NCBI GenBank assembly: GCA_021234155.1 | Contig: JAJEKV010000040.1 | Coordinates: 5,419,229 to 5,483,228, forward strand | Source: Isoetes taiwanensis | Taxonomy: Eukaryota; Streptophyta; Lycopodiopsida; Isoetales; Isoetaceae | Length of the DNA: 64,000 nt | Direction: 5' to 3' | In this document: piece after piece, positions 52,820 through 64,000 of the stretch | How the letters are laid out: every line of letters starts with the position of its first letter | How positions within the stretch are numbered: the stretch's first letter is position 1 | The notes under the pieces: generated by a model | Told to the model about the DNA's origin: nothing | What the model saw: the letters and a program-made list of their open reading frames with translations, nothing else | The model's database searches: none | Program-made: the position numbers and the translations under genes

Positions 52820-53442
52820 AATTTAAGTTTTTGTCTCCTCCATTGTAGTATGGCAGAATTGGTAGAAAAGACCTCTTAATATATAGCTGAAGTAGATAAC
52901 GGGATTACGGAGTCCTCGATTATTCATAATATGGATGCGCATTTGAAGCGTAATAGTTGTAGTGTGCCTCGGATGACTGTTAAGAAGGGAATGTGCATGC
53001 TTGAATCTAATTTAATTTTGGTTTCTGTATCTTGCATTGTAGTAAATGGCGAAATTGGTTGAAGAGACCCTTGGGGCTACAATTGACCTAGACAAGGGGA
53101 TTGATGAGTCCCTGGTTGTACATGATATGAACACGCATTTGACCAATAAACAGAATAGTCACAATGTATCTGTGATGACTGTAAGAAAGGAAACCTTCAT
53201 AAGTACAGACGAAACCAAATTGCGTTGCATACGACATCACATAGGAAACGCCCTCCTCCAGCGATGACAAGCAGTCACAAGTGGAAAGGCTCTCTGAAGA
53301 GTTAGATAAGATATCTAAGGAGTCTACCACACTTTCGATCAGTACTAAAAGGCTCGCCGCACAATTAACGCGTCTCCATCGATTACTGCAGATTGTTGAG
53401 GCCAATGATGCTGTCATGGCAGCAATATTAGGAGACCTCTAG
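52820..53442 (+). pseudogene. Tandemly duplicated exon plus coiled-coil exon, unknown gene
   Basis: Two adjacent related blocks begin after similar TTGTAG acceptors: 52853 (MAELVEKT...) and 53046 (MAKLVEETLGATIDLDKGID). Both continue with an H-N/D-M-[ND]-[AT]-H-L motif and an [RV]MTV-[KR]-K ending. The first copy has a stop after the first ten codons. Downstream, after an ATAG acceptor (about 53248), comes a coiled coil (SQVERLSEELDKISKESTTL, ISTKRLAAQLTRLHRLLQIV) ending AAILGDL-stop at 53440-53442. The gene is not recognised; it could be a small coiled-coil protein or the end of a mobile-element gene. Confidence 0.35.
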
Positions 53443-53835
53443 ATGGCTTGATCATGTTATGTGTTTACGATAATTAGATGATCGTGCCATCACTGAAAAC
53501 ATATTATAAGATACTTCTTTTTATGCGAGACATAATATGCTCTCAGTATAATTTCATTGTAGATGATCATGCCATTGCCAAAGTACAATTCATTTTCTTC
53601 GAAATGGTTCTTTCTCAACAATATTCATTGTATGGCATAATTATGACGTAATGGATGATCAAGCACTCAATGTTTCAAATCATTATAAATATAAAAAAGT
53701 CTAAAAACCTTGATTAAGTTTAAATTTTTCTAAATGCATCTTCTAGGGCTCTACTATCCCAAAGCTTGTTGAGGAAGCAAGTATTAAGGTACCGTCACAA
53801 GTGATGGTGATCCTCTTCAGTTTTCACCTGTATTG
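53443..53835. other. Left flank of the LTR array
   Basis: AT-rich DNA with no gene. The five bases before the LTR (TATTG, 53831-53835) would be the target-site duplicate, but the matching copy lies beyond the window. Confidence 0.4.
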
Positions 53836-55820
53836 TGACGGGCCTGGCCAGTTAAACTCTCGATAACTGGAGATCCCATCAATCTCTACTGTTGGATCTA
53901 TTTAACCCTTGGAACTCAAGAAGTTAACACACGCATGCTTAGGTAAAGAATTTAATCTTTGTATATACTCTAAGGTCCCAAAGATATACTTGCCATTACT
54001 TAGCAATAACCCCGCACAACAATGCATGTTCTTAATAATTATAGCTTCAAGCCAATATATAATGTTAATAGTAAACAAGTTATTTAACTGGCAATCCAAA
54101 CTTCTACTCTCGCCTTCCCAAAGCTTGACTACTTTTCGGACCACCTCGCACCTCTGCTTACACCATCAACCACGGGGTTAGTCACATGGACTAAGTGGGG
54201 ATCGGGGATCTAGGATGTCTAGCATCAACAATACAAAGCATTAACCTAGAACAACAACCTAGCCTTCCTCAGAGCCTCCCCGCAATCCAAGTTACTAGTC
54301 CAACAAACATACCCACAATGCATAATTGTACCATGAATATCCATTATAAGCATGACCATTGCAACTTAATTCCAACATTCAAGACCACATATATAATAAC
54401 CAAGCAATCATAGCATCAATATTGCAACCAATATTCCTCTGGGTCCGAGCAAGGTCAACTCTACCGACGGGCCCATTGACATAGAGGCGGGTAACCACGT
54501 GTGTACACACACCCATCCATGCCGCATCCAAAGATTGGAGGACCACTTAATCGTGCATGACGCTGTACCATACGGTACCAACGCCCGATGTTCAGATAAT
54601 ACCATTTACATAGCACTGTGCAATAACCGCTCTAGACCATCGCACCTAGACTCGGCCCCGGTTCTATATCAAAGAATTATACTACACATAGATCACAATA
54701 CTATGAATTCCACCCAATATCAACTAGGCACATTTCCATATCAAATTTACCTTAGAAATTCCATAATTTACACCTCATGCAACAAAGGAAATCCAGTTAT
54801 ACGCTCGTATAAACATTACTATCTCTACCATGCAACATGCAATGCCCGGTGCTTAAGCAAAATACAAACTTCACTAATATCTTAATACTTTTAACTAGAT
54901 CAACTTCCTTCAAATTATTACCTATAACCTTAATGACGGTGGCTTCCATAACCCTGCTAACTAGTTTATTAACTCCTACACCCATTCCCAGCTAGTAATA
55001 CCCCTAGCATATATTTTCCCTTTGCTAATTTAGTTATTTCCAAAGGGTTTAGACATACAACTAGCTACCTTGTTAAACTACACATCCCGTAATCATAAAT
55101 GCTTATCCAGTAGCATACCCTCCTTAACTTAGCCTTTAATCCTAAATAAATCACTAGCCCAATTCCTTGATCCACTCTTCAAAAAGTTCTAGCTATTCTA
55201 AGCTGCCTAGCTTCTTCTATCATGGATTCTATCAGGGGTCTAGGTGATCAGCTTGCTAGAGTTTATTCAATCTGTGGTAACTCATACAAGATTCACATAT
55301 GCAATCCTACAATAATCTCCATATACAATCATGCATGCCTGCTTATGTCCTGTGTCGATCCAGAACAACTCAATTCTAAATCCATGCTAAGTTCCAGAAG
55401 CAATCCTACTACATCAACACAATTTTACTACACTAGAAAAACCCCAGGTGTAAGGCTTGATCCCCACCTGGAATCCCGCTTGCTTCCTCTGCACTCCAAC
55501 ACGCTCCCAGAGTATTGCTCACACCCTGCTCCTTCAGCAATCCAGCTACAATCTATCGCCTTCCAAAATGTTCCACCATCACAAAAAAGACTTCTTTCCC
55601 ATGGAAAACTCCTTCCCAAGAAATCATGAATAATATTGTTGCGCTTATATAACCTAGCAATGCCCTTGCATGCATGCATGCACACATTGCATGCATGGAC
55701 ACATTGCATGCATGTATTCCTAGCACATAATCATTTATCTTACCATTGAAAATGCACTCTTATATAATGGCAACGTTACTTACATCTTAATGTTGGTGCT
55801 AGGTTGCTAGGTCCGTTACA
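53836..55820 (-). repeat. LTR 1 (3' LTR of the array)
   Basis: 1985 bases. It has no PBS on its left side, so it is the downstream end of the element on the minus strand. A TGCATGCATG/GCATGCATG cluster lies at 55667-55710. Recurrent short open frames on both strands occur in all LTR copies only because the LTR is repeated. Confidence 0.88.
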
Positions 55821-55831
55821 GTCTCTCCTCC
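55821..55831 (-). promoter_or_regulatory. Polypurine tract 1
   Basis: On the minus strand GGAGGAGAGAC directly precedes the LTR start TGTAAC. It would prime plus-strand DNA synthesis. Confidence 0.7.
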
Positions 55832-57998
55832 AAAAATTCAACCCATGTCCTCATGGGTGCATCTTAGAGCACTCATGAAAAATCTAGTTTGTATCTCCCT
55901 TTGTGACATCTTCCTTGGAATAAACCCAACCATTGATCTAATTTTTTTTTTTTTAAATAGTCTGCCTCCTTAATTCCTCGGGTCTCTTCCCTTTATGCCT
56001 TCACATCTTAATCCTCAATTCAACATACTCCCAAATGAAAACAATTTTGTCCCTTAGAACTGACCCATCCTTGTCAAACACAATTGCTTAGCCTTCCAAT
56101 CCAAGATGATGCCTCTCCAAACTTGAAAGTTCAAAGCTAGCTTCATACAAGTAATTTAAGCTAAAGGAAAGATACATATTAGATAGCTCCAATGCACCCT
56201 TCCCTTCTAACATTCAATTTAACATACCGCCGAGTCTAGAACTAACTCAAATATTATGAGTATACTCTATGCATCAGAAAGAGGAACATACATATCCAAT
56301 TCAATATAATAAACGTAATGCAATTAATGCAACTATTCATAAAGAAGGTACGTGCCATAGAAAAAAAACCCACCATTCCAAAGAGATACTTTCGGTCGAA
56401 CTAGATATGTAATCTCTCGAGACTTCTTGGGTGGCCAAATCCAAAAAGTAACAAGCAAAATGCATAATCAAGTCCCCCAGTCTGGGTATCTTATAGCTAG
56501 GTAACATACTTAAGTTGATACAAGGGATCCCATAAGAATTATAACCCATGGTACAGATAATTCCTCTACGAGTTCATCCAATGACATTGAAGTATCCTAG
56601 GCTATACACTTGACCTCTATATTTAGCCTACTTCTATACATATTACTCCATCATACTGGTTAGTCTTTCAACAAGATTTTATAGGCATCAATTGCCGTTA
56701 ATTTCAATGAAGCTCTTACTTCATGTATTTCGTTCACAACTTCAATCCTTTGACTATATCCTTAATCAACTAATGCAATCACCATCCCTCCTTTAATCTA
56801 CAATCACTTCTAGCATACCAAATAATTACGATACATGGAAGCACCATTACTAGATGTGCTTACAACTCTTCTATTACATTCTAAGTTTTTCAAAAATGGC
56901 ACTTCCCCATGTCTATACATTCCCCTCTGCCTTTATCTCATGTCTGGGCTTTATCTGACAACTCTTTCGTTCAACTTCATGGTTTACCTACTACCACGAT
57001 TAAATATGTTATTCCTCTATTCATCGTCTTCTTCTTCCTTATCCATAAGATGGATAACATTGTTCAATCTTGGCCAATCAATTATTCAATCTGCCATAAT
57101 TTAAGTGGACATCATTCTCTAAATATAAATGCGTAACCTGACCACTTTGTTCCATTAAGTGCTTTCTTATACTTCAAGAATTTTTTCAAGGCCAAGAACT
57201 TTTTCAAGGCTATCACTGACTATTCTAGCCATAACCCTAAGGCCAACAACTTTATAGACCTCAAGTAGGACCATGATGTAATCATGACATTTCCTTCTAT
57301 GTCACACATCTGCTATTTACACATGAGCTTCAATCCAACTATCATATCAATCTTATTTTATAACCATATCTAAGCATTCTCAAAATTTGTCTTACAACCA
57401 CCATGTTGTAACCTTATCCAACCATAGCCTGAATGCTATCAACTTAGAAACTTATTGTTATTTTACCACTAGATATCAATATATGGATGCTGCCTGGTTT
57501 TCTCAATTTTAGCTTCAAAAGGATGCACCTAACATCACATCAAGAATCTTATTCATCCGATATGGTGAGATGAACCTTCCCTGAATATCATAGGCATTAT
57601 ATATCATACACTGCTTATTCTAAATTTTCTTGCCACCAGTATACTACTCACGAGATCACATCTACACTATAAGGAGTGGTTACCAAAGTGAAACGCAATG
57701 CCTGTAACTTAATCTCCCTCAAGCATCACTTCCATGCTATGCACACATTGGCAACCCTAAATCAAAGTTAGCCCCTTGATGACGTACATTTCCTAGCTTA
57801 TCTGCTTTGCATGATAGAAAATCAACCAAGATTATAGAAATACCATGTAATCAATTTCATATACCTTCATAAAACAATTTGTCACACCTCCTCTAAGGCC
57901 ATCATCTCCACATCTATTCAATTGAATACCATTAGCATAATCCAACAACCTCAACTTGAATCTAGACTTCGCTATCATACATCCAAGGATCCAACTAT

Positions 57999-58010
57999 GC
58001 TCTGATACCA
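57999..58010 (-). promoter_or_regulatory. Primer binding site 1 (initiator Met tRNA type)
   Basis: On the minus strand TGGTATCAGAGC, four bases after the LTR end. It is the common plant PBS matching the 3' end of initiator methionine tRNA. Confidence 0.88.
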
Positions 58011-58014
58011 ACTA

Positions 58015-60004
58015 TGACGGGCCTGGCCAGTTAACCTCTCGGTAACTGGAGATCCCATCAATCTCTACTGTTGGATCTACTTAACCCTTGGAACTCAAGA
58101 AGTTAACGCACGCATGCTTAGGTAAAGAATTTAATCTTTGTATATACTCTAAGGTCCCAAAGATATACTTGCCATTACTTAGCAATAACCCCTTTACAAC
58201 AATGCATGTTCTTAATAATTATAGCTTCAAGCCAATATATAATGTTAATAGTAAACAAGTTATTTAACGGCAATCCAAACTTCTACTCTCGCCTTCCCAA
58301 AGCTTGACTACTTTTTTGACCACCTCGCACCTCTGCTTACACCATCAACCACGGGGTTAGTCGGATGGACTAAGTGGGGATCGGGGGATCTAGGATGTCT
58401 AGCATCAACAATACAAAGCATTAACCTAGAACAACAACCTAGCCTTCCTGTAGCCTCGCCCCTGCAATCCAAGTTACTAGTCCAACAAACATACCCACAA
58501 TGCATAATTGTACCATGAATATCCATTATAAGCATGACCATTGCAACTTAATTCCAACATTCAAGACCACATATATAATAACCAAGCAATCATAGCATCA
58601 ATATTGCAACCAATATTCCTCTGGGTCTGAGCAAGGTCAACTCGGCTGATCAGGCCAGTGACATAGAGGCGGGGTAACCACGTGTGTACACACCCATCCA
58701 CGCCTGCGTCCGGCGTGGAGGACCACTTAATCGTGCATGGCGTTGTACCATACACGGTACCAACGCCCGATGTTCGGATAATACCATTTACATAGCACCG
58801 TGCAATAGCTGCGAAGTCTAGACCATCGCACCTAGACTCTGGCCCCAGAGGTCTATATCAAAGAATTATACTACACATAGATCACAATACTATGAATTCC
58901 ACCCAATATCAACTAGGCACATTTCCATATCAAATTTACCTTAGAAATTCCATAATTTACACCTCATGCAACAAAGGAAATCCAGTTATACGCTCGTATA
59001 AACATTACTATCTCTACCATGCAACATGCAATGCCCGGTGCTTAAGCAAAATACAAACTTCACTAATATCTTAATACTTTTAACTAGATCAACTTCCTTC
59101 AAATTATTATCTATAACCTTAATGACGGTGGCTTCCATAACCCTGCTAACTAGTTTATTAACTCCTGCACCCATTCCCAGCTAGTAATACCCCTAGCATA
59201 TATTTTCCCTTTGCTAATTTAGTTATTTCCAAAGGGTTTAGACATACAACTAGCTACCTTGTTAAACTACACATCCCGTAATCATAAATGCTTATCCAGT
59301 AGCATACCCCTCCTTAACTTAGCCTTTAATCCTAAATAAATCACTAGCCCAATTCCTTGATCCACTCTTCAAAAAGTTCTAGCTATTCTAAGCTGCCTAG
59401 CTTCTTCTATCATGGATTCTATCAGGGGTCTAGGTGATCAGCTTGATAGAGTTTATTCAATCTGTGGTAACTCATACAAGATTCACATATGCAATCCTAC
59501 AATAATCTCCATATACAATCATGCATGCCTGTCTATGTCTGTGCCGTAACAACTCAATTCTAAATCCATGCTAAGTTCCAGAAGCAATCCTACTACATCA
59601 ACACAATTTTACTACACTAGAAAAACCCCAGGTGTAAGGCTTGATCCCCACCTGGAATCCCGCTTGCTTCCTCTGCACTCCAACACGCTCCCAGAGTATT
59701 GCTCACACCCTGCTCCTTCAGCAATCCAGCTACAATCTATCGCCTTCCAAAATGTTCCACCATCACAAAAAAGACTTCTTTCCCATGGAAAACTCCTTCC
59801 CAAGAAATCATGAATAATATTGTTGCGCTTATATAACCTAGCAATGCCCTTGCATGCATGCATGCACACATTGCATGCATGGACACATTGCATGCATGTA
59901 TTCCTAGCACATAATCATTTATCTTACCATTGAAAATGCACTCTTATATAATGGCAACGTTACTTACATCTTAATGTTGGTGCTAGGTTGCTAGGTCCGT
60001 TACA
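58015..60004 (-). repeat. LTR 2 (shared middle LTR)
   Basis: 1990 bases, bordered by a polypurine tract on one side and a PBS on the other. It serves as 5' LTR of the left unit and 3' LTR of the right unit. Confidence 0.9.
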
Positions 60005-60015
60005 GTCTCTCCTCC
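60005..60015 (-). promoter_or_regulatory. Polypurine tract 2
   Basis: GGAGGAGAGAC on the minus strand, directly before the LTR start, identical to tract 1. Confidence 0.7.
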
Positions 60016-62181
60016 AAAAATTCAACCCATGTCCTCATGGGTGCATCTTAGAGCACTCATGAAAAATCTAGTTTGTATCTCCCTTTGTGACATCTTCCTT
60101 GGAATAAACCCAACCATTGATCTAATTTTGTTTTTTTTTAAATAGTCTGCCTCCTTAATTCCTCGGGTCTCTTCCCTTTATGCCTTCACATCTTAATCCT
60201 CAATTCAACATACTCCCAAATGAAAACAATTTTGTCCCTTAGAACTGACCCATCCTTGTCAAACACAATTGCTTAGCCTTCCAATCCAAGATGATGCCTC
60301 TCCAAACTTGAAAGTTCAAAGCTAGCTTCATACAAGTAATTTAAGCTAAAGGAAAGATACATATTAGATAGCTCCAATGCACGACCCTTCTAACATTCAA
60401 TTTAACATACCGCCGAGTCTAGAACTAACTCAAATATTATGAGTATACTCTATGCATCAGAAAGAGGAACATACATATCCAATTCAATATAATAAACGTA
60501 ATGCAATTAATGCAACTATTCATAAAGAAGGTACGTGCCATAGAAAAAAAACCCACCATTCCAAAGAGATACTCAGGTCGAACTAGATATGTAATCTCTC
60601 GAGACTTCTTGGGTGGCCAAATCCAAAAAGTAACAAGCAAAATGCATAATCAAGTCCCCCAGTCTGGGTATCTTATAGCTAGGTAACATACTTAAGTTGA
60701 TACAAGGGATCCCATAAGAATTATAACCCATGGTACAGATAATTCCTCTACGAGTTCATCCAATGACATTGAAGTATCCTAGGCTATACACTTGACCTCT
60801 ATATTTAGCCTACTTCTATACATATTACTCCATCATACTGGTTAGTCTTTCAACAAGATTTTATAGGCATCAATTGCCGTTAATTTCAATGAAGCTCTTA
60901 CTTCATGTATTTCGTTCACAACTTCAATCCTTTGACTATATCCTTAATCAACTAATGCAATCACCATCCCTCCTTTAATCTACAATCACTTCTAGCATAC
61001 CAAATAATTACGATACATGGAAGCACCATTACTAGATGTGCTTACAACTCTTCTATTACATTCTAAGTTTTTCAAAAATGGCACTTCCCCATGTCTATAC
61101 ATTCCCCTCAGCCTTTATCTCATGTCTGGGCTTTATCTGACAACTCTTTCGTTCAACTTCATGGTTTACCTACTACCACGATTAAATATGTTATTCCTCT
61201 ATTCATCGTCTTCTTCTTCCTTATCCATAAGATGGATAACATTGTTCAATCTTGGCCAATCAATTATTCAATCTGCCATAATTTAAGTGGATATCATTCT
61301 CTAAATATAAATGCGTAACCTGACCACTTTGTTCCATTAAGTGCTTTCTTATACTTCAAGAATTTTTTCAAGGCCAAGAACTTTTTCAAGGCTATCACTG
61401 ACTATTCTAGCCATAACCCTAAGGCCAACAACTTTATAGACCTCAAGTAGGACCATGATGTAATCATGACATTTCCTTCTATGTCACACATCTGCTATTT
61501 ACACACGAGCTTCAATCCAACTATCATATCAATCTTATTTTATAACCATATCTAAGCATTCTCAAAATTTGTCTTACAACCACCATGTTGTAACCTTATC
61601 CAACCATAGCCTGAATGCTATCAACTTAGAAACTTATTGTTATTTTACCACTAGATATCAATATATGGATGCTGCTTGGTTTTCTCAATTTTAGCTTCAA
61701 AAGGATGCACCTAACATCACATCAAGAATCTTATTCATCCGATATGGTGAGATGAACCTTCCCTGAATATCATAGGCATTATATATCATACACTGCTTAT
61801 TCTAAATTTTCTTGCCACCAGAGTATACTACTACGAGATCACATCTACACTATAAGGAGTGGTTACCAAAGTGAAACGCAATGCCTGTAACTTAATCTCC
61901 CTCAAGCATCACTTCCATGCTATGCACACATTGGCAACCCTAAATCAAAGTTAGCCCCTTGATGACGTACATTTCCTAGCTTATCTGCTTTGCATGATAG
62001 AAAATCAACCAAGATTATAGAAATACCATGTAATCAATTTCATATACCTTCATAAAACAATTTGTCACACCTCCTCTAAGGCCATCATCTCCACATCTAT
62101 TCAATTGAATACCATTAGCATAATCCAACAACCTCAACTTGAATCTAGACTTCGCTATCATACATCCAAGGATCCAACTAT

Positions 62182-62193
62182 GCTCTGATACCA
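62182..62193 (-). promoter_or_regulatory. Primer binding site 2
   Basis: TGGTATCAGAGC on the minus strand, four bases after the third LTR, as in copy 1. Confidence 0.88.
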
Positions 62194-62197
62194 ACTA

Positions 62198-64000
62198 TGA
62201 CGGGCCTGGCCAGTTAACCTCTCGGTAACTGGAGATCCCATCAATCTCTACTGTTGGATCTACTTAACCCTTGGAACTCAAGAAGTTAACGCACGCATGC
62301 TTAGGTAAAGAATTTAATCTTTGTATATACTCTAAGGTCCCAAAGATATACTTGCCATTACTTAGCAATAACCCCGCACAACAATGCATGTTCTTAATAA
62401 TTATAGCTTCAAGCCAATATATAATGTTAATAGTAAACAAGTTATTTAACTGGCAATCCAAACTTCTACTCTCGCCTTCCCAAAGCTTGACTACTTTTCG
62501 GACCACCTCGCACCTCTGCTTACACCATCAACCACGGGGTTAGTCACATGGACTAAGTGGGGATCAGGGATCTAGGATGTCTAGCATCAACAATACAAAG
62601 CATTAACCTAGAACAACAACCTAGCCTTCCTGTAGCCTCGCCCCTGCAATCCAAGTTACTAGTCCAACAAACATACCCACAATGCATAATTGTACCATGA
62701 ATATCCATTATAAGCATGACCATTGCAACTTAATTCCAACATTCAAGACCACATATATAATAACCAAGCAATCATAGCATCAATATTGCAACCAATATTC
62801 CTCTGGGTCTGAGCAAGGTCAACTCGGCTGATCAGGCCAGTGACATAGAGGCGGGGTAACCACGTGTGTACACACCCATCCACGCTGCGTCCAGCATTGG
62901 AGGACCACTTAACTGTGCATGACGTTGTACCATACGGTACCAACGCCCGATGTTCAGATAATACCATTTACATAGCACTGTGCAATAACCGCGAGTCTAG
63001 ACCATCGCACCTAGACTCTGGCCCCAGAGGTCTATATCAAAGAATTATACTACACATAGATCACAATACTATGAATTCCACCCAATATCAACTAGGCACA
63101 TTTCCATATCAAATTTACCTTAGAAATTCCATAATTTACACCTCATGCAACAAAGGAAATCCAGTTATACGCTCGTATAAACATTACTATCTCTACCATG
63201 CAACATGCAATGCCCGGTGCTTAAGCAAAATACAAACTTCACTAATATCTTAATACTTTTAACTAGATCAACTTCCTTCAAATTATTACCTATAACCTTA
63301 ATGACGGTGGCTTCCATAACCCTGCTAACTAGTTTATTAACTCCTGCACCCATTCCCAGCTAGTAATACCCCTAGCATATATTTTCCCTTTGCTAATTTA
63401 GTTATTTCCAAAGGGTTTAGACATACAACTAGCTACCTTGTTAAACTACACATCCCGTAATCATAAATGCTTATCCAAAGAGCATACCCTCCTTAACTTA
63501 GCCTTTAATCCTAAATAAATCACTAGCCCAATTCCTTGATCAACTCTTCAAAAGTTCTAGCTATTCTAAGCTGCCTAGCTTCTTCTATCATGGATTCTAT
63601 CGGGGGTCTAGGTGATCAGCTTTGATAGAGTTTATTCAACTGTGGTAACTCATACAAGATTCACATATGCAATCCTACAATAATCTCCATATACAATCAT
63701 GCATGCCTGTGTCTATGTGCGTACAGGTAACAACTCAATTCTAAATCCATGCTAAGTTCCGTAAGCAATCCTACTACATCAACACAATTTTACTACACTA
63801 GAAAAACCCCGTGTGTAAGGCTTGATCCCCACTTGGAATCCCGCTTGCTTCCCCTGCACTCCAACACGCTCCCAGAGTATTGCTCACACCCTGCTCCTTC
63901 AGCAATCCAGCTGCAATCTATCACCTTCCAAAATGTTCCACCATCACAAAAAAGACTTCTTTCCCATGGAAAACTCCTTCCCAAGAAATCATGAATAATA
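62198..64000 (-). repeat. LTR 3, cut by the window edge
   Basis: The first 1803 bases (in plus coordinates) of a third LTR. It resembles LTR 2 at the variable patch (GGCTGATCAGGCCAGTGACA), not LTR 1. Its right end, and whether a further unit follows, cannot be seen. Confidence 0.88.

Larger units (their letters stand above)
55821..58014 (-). mobile_element. Internal region 1, non-coding
   Basis: Lies between polypurine tract and primer binding site. No protease, integrase, reverse transcriptase or gag motif was found on either strand, and no frame exceeds about 90 codons. Confidence 0.8.
60005..62197 (-). mobile_element. Internal region 2, non-coding
   Basis: Nearly identical to internal region 1, with scattered single-base changes and a small rearrangement near 61820 (GAGTATACTACTACG against GTATACTACTCACG). 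It has no coding capacity. Confidence 0.8.
53836..64000 (-). mobile_element. Tandem array of a non-autonomous LTR retrotransposon
   Basis: Three LTRs (53836-55820, 58015-60004, 62198 to the window edge) alternate with two internal regions (55821-58014, 60005-62197). The repeat period is 4179 and 4183 bases. Orientation is minus: on that strand the LTR starts TGTAACGGACC and ends GGCCCGTCA, followed after four bases by the primer binding site TGGTATCAGAGC. The internal regions of about 2.19 kb have no gag or pol, so it depends on proteins from another element. Copies differ by few bases apart from a variable patch near 54.45-54.55 kb. LTR-sharing arrays are expected from unequal recombination between LTRs. 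Confidence 0.9.

Noticed and set aside
53902-63984. Repeated 60-135-codon frames at 53.9, 54.5, 55.2, 58.9, 59.6, 62.3 and 63.8 kb
   Set aside because: They recur only because they lie in LTR copies or internals; composition is not coding-like and they match no gag/pol motif.

Overview
This window looks like nuclear DNA of a land plant. The evidence is GT-AG introns with plant-type exons, a plastid one-helix light-harvesting-like gene, hevein-like peptides with signal peptides, and fragments of plant families (LRR-extensin, YODA-type MAPKKK, AP2/ERF, acetylornithine deacetylase). Most of the window is transposable-element DNA in various stages of decay. The transposase-like family and the LINE types would fit a seed-free plant such as a fern or lycophyte, but that placement is a weak inference.

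Layout. 0-3.7 kb: two hevein-like genes in opposite orientation, the left one frameshifted, with LINE 3' remnants and a decayed transposase-like fragment between them. 4.56-16.67 kb: a 12.1-kb DNA transposon with 20-bp perfect terminal inverted repeats and a 4-bp TCAA target duplication. It carries two convergent decayed multi-exon genes. The left gene (+) encodes a coiled coil, a RING-like zinc finger, an FCP1/NIF-like phosphatase domain and a Ulp1 (C48) protease domain. The right gene (-) encodes a transposase-like protein and has a 4.3-kb first intron holding a MAPKKK gene fragment, an inverted repeat and a large CCA/CA-type repeat. 17-24 kb: a second, more broken member of the same family with the two genes again convergent but swapped, plus a 42-bp tandem repeat; an AP2/ERF fragment adjoins it.

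25.8-26.0 kb has two abutting perfect palindromes. 28.8-29.8 kb holds the clearest intact gene in the window, a two-exon one-helix LHC-like plastid protein. 30.4-35.1 kb is a mosaic of three same-strand gene fragments with introns (LRX-like, LRR-kinase N-terminus, acetylornithine deacetylase), followed by a 5'-truncated L1-type LINE. 40.1-48.35 kb is one LINE (A) interrupted by a second LINE (B), both on the minus strand. 48.9 kb holds a compact 97-codon reading frame with a TATA box, G-box and TGACGTCA element.

53.84-64.0 kb is a tandem LTR-internal-LTR-internal-LTR array of a non-autonomous LTR retrotransposon on the minus strand: about 1.99-kb LTRs, 2.19-kb non-coding internals and an initiator-Met-type primer binding site. 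It runs off the right edge. No rRNA, tRNA or CRISPR was seen. Exon borders were read by eye from splice consensus and protein similarity from memory, so family names are recognitions, not search results.
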